Source: Beroe ovata (lineage: Eukaryota; Ctenophora; Nuda; Beroida; Beroidae). From it: a stretch of 44,883 nucleotides of DNA. This document shows positions 10,425-22,000 of the stretch, piece by piece. The translations under genes were made by a program, and so were the position numbers. The notes under the pieces were generated by a model. The model worked only from the letters and a program-made list of their open reading frames with translations. It was not told where the DNA came from and did not search any database. Position 1 is the first letter of the stretch. Every line of letters begins with the position of its first letter. The stretch lies in assembly GCA_946803715.1 (NCBI GenBank), contig CAMPET010000023.1, positions 686 to 45,568 of the forward strand, in the 5' to 3' direction.

Positions 10425-13400
10425 ATGAAGTATTGGTCAGCGGCCCTTATCTTCGTTCTGTCACTTATCAGAGTGGGCCACGGAAAAGTTGTCACTTCAG
10501 TCTTGAATGCAAACTGGGGACCAACCCCAATACTCATTGAAACAAGGTTCGTCTGAGAATTATCTTTTGAGTATATCCTGAAATCAGTCTCCTGCGATTT
10601 GGAATAACTGAATTAACCTCATTTCAGTGAGTTCTTGGCTGAAGAGGACAGTGCTTTGTTCTTCAAGTTCCTGGACAAAGTAGGAGAAATTCCGAGCTCA
10701 TCAGAAAAAGGTGAATATGTGGGACGGTCACAAAAATAAAAACACGTTCCCGTACGGCGCGATGAATAAATTCTGTACCGACATTATTTTTCATCACGAT
10801 TTTTGCGCGGCGTTACGCGCGCACACATTTCACGTAGATCAATTTTGATGATACGTAACCTCATTGATCGTTCGAGAAGTGTCACTTTCAGCTAATGAGA
10901 ACCTTGATTCAGATGAGTACGATGCAGCAGTGATAGCAGCATCCACTATGCTCCCTGATGTGACAGTCACTCTCCTCAAACTATCACTGTCACTCCGACA
11001 GTACTCACCTAGAGCTGTCATGTTTAACAAGGTAATTTAACAAAGATTTGTGCACCAAAAACAGATCCCGGTGGCGTTTTTCATGACTTAACCTAGGTCT
11101 ACTTCCACAGATTTCCAGTACAGCTCGTGGAGATCTTGATTGTGACGTTTTCGTCCAAATAAACTCTATATCTCATTGTTACTCGTCGGATATAGATACA
11201 TTAATATCTGGATCAAGTGGAGATCCAGGAAAATTAATGAAATACGATCACATATACCGTGTAAATGTGGGTAAACCACAGATAATCCTATATTGTGATA
11301 TAAGGACTAATGAATGTATTGGAGTGCACAAGTCTCTATCGACTATGGCAGATGATGGTCAGATCAGCTATGTGTTCCGACATTATTTTATTCCGGGCGC
11401 GGGAAAGGTTCAATTATCTGGTTACGGGGTGGAATTGACCATCAAGAGCACGGAATATATCGCTGTGGATGATAGCAGTGTGTCGGATGGAGAGGAAGCG
11501 GATATCATGAAAACGAGGGAGGAAGAAGAGGTTGAGGGGTTCAGATTCGCGTTCCTGAAGGAGAAATACCCGGAAAAAGTAGAGGAGTTGAATCGGTTTA
11601 AAGATTTCCTCATCGATATCAAGGATGATATGAAACCTCTGAAAGCGTGGGAGATTTCCGATATTGGTAAGTTCTTGTGAATCCTCTTAAACCATCTCTT
11701 ATTTGCTGTAAGGAATTTCGTCTATTCTTGATGTTTTGTTCAGGTTTTCAAGCATCTCAAAAAGTGGTGTCTGCCAATGCTGGCGAAAGTTTGGAAATTC
11801 TCGCAAGATACTCTCAGAATTTGCCGTCTCTTGCTCGAGCGCTGAGCAGAACTCAAGTGAAACCGGAACTTAGGAGGGAAATCAAAGCGGTAACTTCTTG
11901 GAATCCTTCAAATATTTCAGAATCAATTCAATAGGAGTTCAGGACCATAACACCAATACTCCCACCATCAGAATCAAGAAATTCTCCATCAATACAACGT
12001 CCATCCCGGCACAAGTGTTCTCCTCTTGAACGGAATGCTCATAGACTTGGAAAGCGCTGACCCTCTCTCCCTTCTCAAAAAACTCCGATCTGAGGCTACT
12101 CTTGTCGGTGGATTGTCGTCTCTGGGGATCCCTCCCTCCTCCATTAACGAACTCCTGAAAGCAGATTTGTACAAGCAGAGCGCCAAATACGGCATTGACA
12201 TGCGGCATGATGGTTTGTTCACGAGATTGATTATAAGAACTATTGTGAAGTGTTTCTTCGACTCATGATATGTTCACATGCTATTTTTCAGCTGTCCTCA
12301 TGATCCAATTAGAAGTCAATCGTGATTTATTACTTTGATTTAACCTTGTTTCAGCTGTTCTCTACGTTAACGACCTTGAAAAGGATACGAAGTACCGGAA
12401 CTGGCCGAGTGATATTCAGGAGTTGCTTCGACCATCGTATCCGGGGATGTTGAAACATGTTCGGAAGAACATGTACAACGTCGTTCTCATCTTGAGACCG
12501 AGTGACAGTGGATCGGAAACACTGGTCACTCTTTTCGGCAATTTGATTGAAAATAATGTGCCCATACGTATAGGTGAGCAGAGTGCAGACAAAGTATTGG
12601 GCGAGAAAATGAGCATTTTAAGTTATCAAATTTCACGGAATCATGAACCAGAATTCCACGATGAATCATGAACTTGGTTCCAGGTCTTGTCTTCACCGCG
12701 GAATCAGGGGACCCGGACCCTGACAACATAGACGTGGTGCTACCAGCAACTGTCAACTATATCCTGAACACCAAGGGGAGGTCTTCTGTTGAGGAATTCA
12801 TTGAATCGGTGAGAAACTAAGAAAAGAGAAGCGTCACAATGGGGGAAATGTCACAGTCTTGAGCTCTCTGGAATGAATATTTCAATTTCATTAGCGTGGG
12901 ATCGTTTCAGTTATCAGGGGAAGGGCTCACTCTGGACAATATCAGATCCGAATTCAGTGACATGATCGGAGAAGATATCACCAAAACTTTCCTCTCTGAG
13001 AATTCGCAATTGCTTGGTGCTGGAAATGATTTCCTCGAGGCTACAGGTAGATTACAGCTGTTTATGAAGGAGCATCCAATTCATAGACCATATACCGGCT
13101 CTAATACTCCTTCATGATGATCTTCTTCCACAGGTGTTGGAATATCATCTGTTATCATTAACGGGGTGGTGTTGGACGATATCTCATCTCTGGAGGAAGA
13201 TTTGTTGGACACAATCCAGACACAAACACCCAAGTTACAGCGGGCTGTCTACCTTGGAGAGGTCACGGACAAGACCAACTTGCTGGGTATAGCGGGGGTT
13301 TCGATAATTCTCAAATCTGAATCAAGGATGTTTCCAGTACGATATAAACAAAACAGGATGGGTTACCGACACCCATTTCAGACTGGTTCATGCAAGATAG

Positions 13401-16400
13401 TAATATTCTACCTCGACATAGTGCTCAGATCATGGACTCTACGTCTCTTACTGTGCCACTCACAGATCTTAATAAATCAGGTAGAACATGAGTTTTGGAG
13501 AAAAAAGAAAGTCAAAATATTGGTTTTGGACTGACACTTTTTAACTAGAAATCCCCGATTTTTTTCGCCAAAACTTGGTATGATCAGGTGCTCATCAGAA
13601 AGATCTAGACAGCATCCTCCTGGATGGTATCTGGTTTGGGAGTGACCAAGCAACTGTTTCCATGGTAACGGTAGGGGACTATAGTAGTGAGAACGGGAGA
13701 ACATTGTTGGAAGCAGTACTGAAAGCTTCAGACAAGGTGAGTAGTGAGCATTGAACGAGGGAATTTGTAATTCGAGATTTCCTCAAATCTTTTCTTGCAA
13801 TATACAGTTAAACGGTGGTTAAACCTGTTAAAGCAACTTACTCTGAGACTCCTCAGTTGACACACACTCGTGTAATGCTGATGTTTTCTGCTGATACGGA
13901 CCTCAACTTTGCCCTGTGGACGACACTGAAGACGGCAGATACAGGAGAGTTGAGTCAGAAACTGTTGGAGATTCTGGGAAATGGAGCAATTAGTGTAGAG
14001 TTGGGAGATAGGGAGGAGTTCAGACAGATTGTGAGGTATTATGGAGGAAGGGGGATTGACTTCCTATTAGTCGATCAATGACTGACCACTCGCGTTAGAT
14101 TCCATGAAACTATACCCTATTTTTGATCTACTCATTCTTATCGAGGTTTTTAGAATGATATCCCTTCCCCGAATTCTCACTCACATTTCCTCCAGTATTC
14201 ACTCGGAAGTAGCCCGTGTTGTGTTCAAACTGGCACCTGACACCTGTGCGGTGATGTGTAACGGGAGGGTGGTAGCACCTCTCACTGACACCCATCCTCA
14301 AGATATCCTACTTCTCGAGGCACTGGAGTTGACCAGTGGAGCAGGTACTGGATAACGGAGTCTTGTTTAGTGTGGCAACGGGAGTTATAGTGCAGTGGTT
14401 TACAAAAGTGTTCGAGAAGATTCTAACCGATCTATCCAGATATAATCTCTATGACTTCATCTTCACGGGTTTATTCCGCCAGTTAACCCCATGATTTCCT
14501 CCTCCCAGAGAAAGTTGGCGACATCCTGTCTGGCGAGAGCAGCGACACAATGATGAGAGCAGGGAGTGTGTTGAGGAGGCAGAAGTCGACAAAGAGGACC
14601 GCGTTCCCTGACCTTGCCGTAGAACATTCCAGTGCAGTGCTTCCCGGCGAGGGCCCATTCGAGGTACGCGCAGCTACGGTCGTTACTGAAGGGTGTACTC
14701 TGTACCTATAGGTTTTGATTACTGATAATCATTATCAGTTATGTGACTCATTAATGGAAATCAGATCAATGTGATCCTAGGTGCAAGCGGTTTTAGATCC
14801 ATTAAGCAAGGGAGCTCAGCAGATATCTCAGATATTGCACGTGCTGTACTCTGCAAACTTGATCACTCTCAGACTCATCCTAAACCCTGTTGGTGAGTGA
14901 CAGTGTACTATGTACTGTCAAGAGAAATTGAAATTCAGGTCTCTGAATTTCGAGCTTTTCTGAAACGTGGATGGTCTTATACATTTTCTTGCACATTATA
15001 CATTAACACGAAATCTGTGACATTCTGCCGCTTCCAGAGAGGTTGTCAGAAATGCCCGTCAAAAGGTTTTACCGGTATGTCCTCGAGCCAGAGCTGTCAT
15101 TCACGGAATCGGGCGACATAGCCGAGATAGGAAGCAGGTAAAGAGTGATCGAGGAACTTTATTGGACTCAACTCAAACTTCCAGAATTTTGCATTATTCA
15201 TTCCCATTCACATTTTCAGTTTCCATCACTCACAGACTTTCATTCAGGTTTACCAACTTGTTGCCCCATCTGCTACTTACACTGTCACTCTCAACCCCTG
15301 TAAACTGGATGGTTGCCAGCAAATGGAGCCCATACGACCTTGATAACATCAGACTAAACGACGTTGAACAAGGTAGCATATCTAAAGATCGAGCACTTGA
15401 TAATCCTTATACACGGATTCGATGATCACTGCGACCTCGGTGTCACCATGGAAACCACTGTGGAGTGTGGATCACTTTGACGTGTCGAGAGGGCACAACT
15501 ATTGCCGATAACATGAATTGTGACCCACCACCCTTTACAGGTGTACACGCTGTGTACGGTCTCGACTACCTGGTTATTGAGGGACACAGTCATGACCCCA
15601 TCAAGTACAATTCCCCGACCAAAGGACTCCAGTATGACCTTGTCTCAGGAGATACATCGTACGATACTATCGTCATGGCAAACCTGGTAGGGAGGAAGAC
15701 AAACTTTTCTCTCGCAGTAACATGTTCGAGATCCAATGATTCTACTATATCGGAGTGATTTAATCAGAGTGATTTCAATATTTTGAGTGATTTAATCAGA
15801 GTGATTCCAATATTTCGAGTGATTAATCGGAGTGATTTCATTATTTTGAGTGATTTAATCGGAGTGATATCACTATTTTGAGTGATTTAATCGGAGTGAT
15901 TTCACTATTTTGGGTACATGGGTGTCTCCTAAAGAACACCCATTCTCTAGCTTGTTCTCGCAGGGGTATTTCCAGCTGAAGGCAGGTCCTGGTGTGTGGA
16001 CCCTCTCACTGCGGGAAGGCCCTAGCAGGGACATCTACACGGTAACAGGAGTGGAGGGACCCGGGGATTTGGAGCCGAGTGGTGACGTCACAGTCATAGT
16101 TGGTGATCTTACCAGCACATTCATCACAGTTGAGGTGTGTAACACAGAAATTTTTCTTCCTCAATCACACACACACACACACACACNGATTGAGAAAGGA
16201 AAATTTCTGTCCGAGTATTCATGGCGAGTATTCTTATAATCTCGGGAAATCAGTCAATGAATGCTCTCGTTTTTCAAGGCTAGTAAGAAGCCAGGTATGT
16301 CCGAACGCTCGATTTCTGAAGAGAACGAAATCAAGAATCCTGGGAAGAAAGACGATTCGGGAATATGGAATTCTTTAAAGAGGTGAGAGGTTTGGGGACA

Positions 16401-18557
16401 CGATGTTTCTAGTGAAACTTCACAACTGTTTTCACCAATTCATGACTTCCTTCATCCATTTCCAATTTCCACCAATTACAAATGAGTAACACCAATTCCA
16501 ACCCCAGCGCTGGAAAGAGGTATGAGTCGCATGAAACAATGTAAACTTTCGCTACAGATGCCTTGAATGGTTTTTTCATCTTCACCTCATTCCATATTGG
16601 ACTCCATGTGCTTACAGATCATTGCTGCTATTGTGCTTCACTTATCCTCGACTCTTGTGATATCATAGCACAGAGCACTGTACATAACATTTCAGTCTGG
16701 TTGGAAGCAAGGAAGGGGGAGGGCAAGAGTCCAGTGTCAATGATACCATCAACATCTTCTCTGTTGCTTCTGGTCATCTTTACGAGCGAATGCTGGGGTA
16801 AGTGATACTTGGACCATTGCAACAATTCAGCAATCTTTTTCGTAAGTTTTTATTCATCTGTCGTTTTTCCAGCATTATGATGCAGAGCGTACTTGCTCAC
16901 ACAAAGAATCCGGTAAAGTTCTGGTTCTTGAAGAATTACCTATCCCCAAAGTTTATCAATTCAATACCTACGATTGCAAAAGAGCTAGGCTGTGAGGTGA
17001 GTCTGTTCGCTCAATCCGCGTGGCTCAAAACAATCAACTTCTTTAAAATCCAGGGTTTATTGAGTGCGGTTCAGCATGGATAACAATCCATCCGTCGCCC
17101 AGGTCGAGTTTGTGCAGTACCAGTGGCCGAGTTGGCTACAAGCCCAAACCGAGAAACAGCGGATTATCTGGGGCTACAAAATCCTCTTCCTTGATGTACT
17201 CTTCCCTATGAACCTGAAGAAGATCATATTCGTTGGTCAGCATATAATACGTGTATTTCGATAGTTGCATTTTCGATAGAAACTTCTCACTCACTCTCAA
17301 ATGAGGAGGCAATCATTGTGAACAAGGTATTTTGACTCACGGACAATTATTGTTTTCGCAGACGCTGATCAGATAGTGAGAGCGGACATGAAGGAGCTTG
17401 TTGATCTTGATCTCAAAGGAGCACCCTACGGTTACACGCCCATCTGTGATGATAGAATCGAAATGGATGGATACAGGTTATTGCTGTGAAGTGAATAACG
17501 AGACGAAATCACGTGACGGGGCACGTGACCAAATCACGTGGCGGGGCGCGCGCGTGATACCGAAATACCGATATAAGCCACGCGAAACTTCTTACTAAAA
17601 ATGAGAGAAATAAGAGAAATGAGAGAAATGAGTTTATAAACTCATTTCTCCCCCCCCCCCCCGGGCGGGGGNNNNNNNNNNNNNNNNNNNNNNNNNNNNN
17701 NNNNNNNNNNNNNNNNNNNNNNNNNTAAAAAACCGGCCCACCCGCCATTTGCCTAAAAAAATCCTGTTTTGGGCCCACCGGCCGTTGGGCGCTGGTTTTT
17801 GGCCCCCCCCCCCCCCTGATCAATTATCAACTATCACGTGGAGAAACCACGCACAAATCGTGATCCCCTTATCTCGATTGGGGTACGGAATACCCAACTT
17901 CTAGAATACCCACTGTCGGGAATACCCAACAATTCTGTTGGGTATTCGTGACGTTGGGTATTCGCGACATTGGGTATTCTAGAAGTTGGGTATTCCATAC
18001 TGTTACCCTTATCTCTACCAAATCTACCCAGGGACTGAGTCAAGATCCTAATAGTCTTGCCAACCTGGACCAAGACCTGCCCAATAACATGATTCATCAA
18101 GTCCCTATCCACTCACTGCCACAAGAGTGGCTCTGGTGTGAAACTTGGTGTTCAGATGCGAGCAAAGTGAACGCTAAAACCATAGACCTGGTCAGTAAAG
18201 AATGTCACGATTGAGCAATGATTGAATGAATAAGTCATGTTTTTCTTTGGCAATTTGCCCGGCTGACACGTGCTACCCCAGTGTAATAACCCTGAGACAA
18301 AGGAACCCAAGTTGGATCGTGCTATGAGGATAATACCGGAGTGGAAGGACTACGATTTGAAATTGAAGAGCATCCTTGAGAAAGTAGAACATAATAGAGG
18401 TTTGAGTCTTCACAGTTTTGATTGACATACGGTTGCTGAATTGTACCTCAGTCAATGTAAATTTTGAGCAACGAGGCTAACTGTTCTATTAATTTCAGAT
18501 CACATATCAAGCCCTACCCCAGCTGATAAGAAATCAGAACTCCATACAGAGTTGTGA
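10425..18557 (+). CDS. UGGT1: UDP-glucose:glycoprotein glucosyltransferase
   Basis: ER folding sensor that re-glucosylates N-glycans of misfolded glycoproteins for the calnexin/calreticulin cycle. Twenty-nine exons are visible: 10425-10546, 10628-10710, 10892-11031, 11111-11666, 11744-11889, 11972-12212, 12355-12573, 12684-12808, 12911-13046, 13134-13286, 13382-13480, 13588-13736, 13857-14035, 14196-14344, 14509-14663, 14781-14892, 15038-15137, 15248-15372, 15541-15686, 15964-16134, 16279-16382, 16508-16519, 16696-16797, 16873-16996, 17103-17235, 17362-17476, 18032-18190, 18282-18399 and 18499-18557. They encode about 1,410 residues. An N-terminal signal peptide ([20 protein letters not shown]) is followed by thioredoxin-like repeats ([22 protein letters not shown]) and then the GT24 catalytic domain ([33 protein letters not shown], DxD motif as [23 protein letters not shown]). 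The C-terminal HTEL is an ER-retrieval signal. One catalytic exon (expected length 1 mod 3, about 40 codons) is missing between 17476 and 18032, where an assembly gap lies. Paralogue 1 versus 2 cannot be decided. Confidence 0.93.
15753..15912. repeat. 33-bp minisatellite in UGGT intron
   Basis: About five copies of a unit near GAGTGATTTAATCGGAGTGA plus a TTTCACTATTTT-like half. Each unit contains the sub-repeat GAGTGATT twice. It lies between exons ending at 15686 and starting at 15964. Confidence 0.85.
17672..17725. other. Assembly gap (54 N) inside UGGT
   Basis: The gap is bordered by poly-C/poly-G runs (C-run and GGGCGGGGG at 17651-17671, C-run at 17802-17816) that look like low-quality sequence ends. 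The true missing length is probably larger than 54, because a conserved exon is absent here. Confidence 0.95.
17887..17996. repeat. Fold-back inverted repeat in UGGT intron
   Basis: The left arm from 17887 (GGAATACCCAACTTCTAGAA...) is the reverse complement of the right arm ending at 17996, exact over about 26 nt and then imperfect through repeated GGGTATTC units. It folds into one long hairpin close to the assembly gap. Confidence 0.85.
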
Positions 18558-19002
18558 TGCACATATCTTAGTTTTTCACAATCACTTCATCAGTTGTAAC
18601 CAGTCAGAAATCACGATCTCATTCATCTTGACTGTTTTTGAGTCCATTCACTTCATTTCAGGCTAGGTTTCCCTTGTTTTTCGCAGAAAGTTTCGGAGCG
18701 TTGTTTGAATGATATCATGAGTTGATTTAAAGATAATAGCAATAGATCGGGAACGGGTTTTGTTTTTTGTTTGTAAGCACCTTATTGAGCATTTATTTAT
18801 TCTGATTATTCATGTTTAAAAAGATAACATTTACAGTTCTTCGGATAATTTATGATTTGAATTATATCATTTACCTCTTGACTTATCCACTTATTCTTGT
18901 TAACCTCGCATAGAGATTAGACAAATACTAATCCAAGGTTTCACTCAAGCATTATTCCTGGTTCCCTGCAAAATCATATTAACACACAAATCCTTATAGC
19001 CA
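18558..19002 (+). other. Spacer UGGT-EIPR1
   Basis: 445 nt, AT-rich, with no exon and no perfect AATAAA seen. It ends TCCTTATAG three bases before the EIPR1 ATG. Confidence 0.4.
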
Positions 19003-22000
19003 ATGGATAATATCTTGCCTCGGATACATGGCATAGATTTCCGATGTCGATCGCTCTGCAGTTTGGAAGGAGAGCAGGAAACAGTGTCATTCCTTGTCGG
19101 AACTCAATCGATGAAGAACGATAACGTGGTATGACAAACTACCATCTTCCAACTCCTTCATAAAATAAGACCCACATTCTATACTGATCTTGTAACATTT
19201 TGCTCCTTCACAATATCACCTTCCTCTCGTTTTCAGGTGAATTTGTACCCCTCACGTGTTTGCTCCTTCATAATATCACCTCTCGTTTTCAGGTGCACCT
19301 GTACGAGTTGGACGAAGAGTTTGGTGAACTGAACGATACCTCGTACCCCCATCCCTCGGGCGAGGTATGGCACGTCTCGTCCTCGTCACACAACCGGGAC
19401 CTGCTCGCGACCTGCCACTCTCACGTGCACAACGAGGTAAGTGTCAATAGCTGTGGAGTACGTGGTACTTTCTTACTTTGGGACCAAACCGGCGTATCGA
19501 TTCGTTAATTTTAACGGAATGTGCGCTGAGTATGACCAGGGAGGACAATGAGATACAATACTGGGATACAATCCTGAGATACAATCCTGAGATACAATCC
19601 TTCATGATTCATCCGGTTGTTTCTCGAAAACATGTAACTTCATGTTCTCATGTTATATGATTCACTTCCAAATATGATGCTTGTCAGGTTAACCTAGTGT
19701 CGGGGGCCACTGTCTGGAGACTGGCGGGAAGTCGAGAGGAGCCACAGTTGGAGAATCTCGGGGAGTTGGAGAGGAAAGACTCGCCAGAGTCGGTAAGAAG
19801 AGAGTCTTGTTAAGTTGTGACCACTTTCCTAACGTGAATTAAATTTCGTGAAGGAGCCCCTGTATAACACTGGATTCCCAGATACATTGATCACTATTCT
19901 CGTATTCCTCTTGTCAGATTCGGATGACAGATTGGGGTCCGGAGGGATGCGAGGGATCGATCTGCTCCCTGGGGGACACCTCCCTGGTCAAGTGGGATAT
20001 CGACAGCAATGTTAGGGAGCACAGTTCGTGCGAGCTTCCTAAACGGAGTAACCCCAACTCCCTACGGTGGAACCCACACTCTAACGGTACTGATCTCAAT
20101 TAGTGATCTAAACTTTGTAGTGAACCGCTACGCAACCTCAAAATAATTCTCAAATTGTTGATACTGACATCCATCTTCCCCGATATCGAATGTTGCATCC
20201 TGGATTCCACCACAAACAGGAAATCAAGTGGGGATAGCGGCAGATCAGCACATCAGACTCCATGATCTGAGGACTATGAAATGTACAACTGTCATCGATA
20301 ACGCACACACACAGACTACTCGAGATCTGGTTATTGAAATTGTTATTTTGTTCGTGAATTTGGTATTCTGTCAGGGAAATTGTTATCTTGTCCAAGGCGA
20401 CCCTGTCCTCATAATCTCGTAACTGTGATCTGGAATCTCTCAAGTCGGGCAGACATTCTGCCCAATGTTGGTGCACCGCTTGTAGGATTCCTGTAGTCCT
20501 CCGTACTCCCCAGGATTTTAACCCAAACAAGCAGTACTTCCTTGCATCGTGTGGTGATGACTGTACAACTAAGTTCTGGGACGCGAGGAACTGCACCCAG
20601 CCACTCCTTTCCTTCACCAACCACTCTCACTGGGTATGCAGTTAATGAAGTGCACTGACCAAGAAACAACTGACCAATAACAGCTGACCAAAAACAACTG
20701 AACAACTGAACAACTGAATAAGCTGACCAATAGGCAAAAACAACTGAGTAAAACTGTATTATACTCGCACATACCACCTGACCTACTCCCGATACTATGA
20801 TATTGACACCACTCTATGATATTGACACAATCTAGTTAAAAAGAGAATCATCGACGTATTTTTCACGCTGAAAGTATGGAGTCCATACTAACTACACTTT
20901 TTAGCGATATGTAGATCAGAAATTCGACGAAAATTTTTTGACTCATTTTCATGCAAATACCATTTCATGCAAATATTTTTGGGCGCTGAATCGATTCCCG
21001 ATCGAATTTTTGCCCTTTCTCGCTCCTCTGAGTTGCTGCGTGCCATGTGACTTCGAACCTCACATAATGTCAGGAATTTGAATTTTCACCAATTTCTCAT
21101 TGAGCTAGCCCGAAAATAGCACCAGATTCGGATTCTACGTCAAAAAGTAAGCTAGGAACACCTATGTCCAGTATGTCTTCTGAGAAAATGTTGTTGGCCA
21201 TTTTTTGGTGTGAGTGTGTCCCAGTGATTTTTGTGATTTTGCAGGTGTTGCTTCCCACGGGTTTAAAATCGTGATTTGGGCGTGGTCCCAGAACGATTAT
21301 GAACTGTACATGATCGTTAAAAGGATTGATACTTGTAGTATGAGAGTAGGAGAGTTGATTTGGTGAAAAATTTGTGTCCTTAGCGCCATTTAAGTCTTGA
21401 TTAGAGACCATCAAAATCGAAGCATAGAAGTGTGGAGTCACTCACTACACTTTTTAGCGATATGTAGATCTGAAATTCGACGAAAATTTTTTGTCCCATT
21501 TCCATGCAAATACCATCGATTCCTATGTATTTTTGGACGCTGAATCGATGCCCGATCGAATTTTTGCCCTATCTCGCTCCTCTGAGGTGCTGCGTGCCAT
21601 GTGACTTCGAACCTCACATGACATCAGGAATTGGAATTTTCACCAATTTCTTGATGGGCTAGCCCGAAAATAGCACCAGATTCGGATTCTACGTCAAAAA
21701 GTAAGCTAGGAACACTTGTTCCCAGTATGTCTTCTGAGAAAATGTTGTTGGCCATTTTTTTGTGTGAGTGTATCCCAGTGATTTTCGTGATTTTGCAGGT
21801 GTTGCTTCCCACGGGTTTGAAATCGTGATTTGGGCGTGGTCCCACAACGAGTATTAACTGTACATGATCGTTAAAAGGATTGATACTTGTAGTATGAGAG
21901 TAGGAGAGATGATTTGGTGAAAAATCGGTGTCCTTAGCGCCATTTAAGTCTTGATTAGAGACCTTCGAAATCGAAGTACAAAAGTGTGGAGTCACTCATT

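Noticed and set aside
13808-13856. Apparent one-base frameshift at the start of UGGT exon 13
   Set aside because: It arises only if the AG at 13806-13807 is used. The AG at 13855-13856 gives an in-phase junction that restores the expected [12 protein letters not shown] segment.
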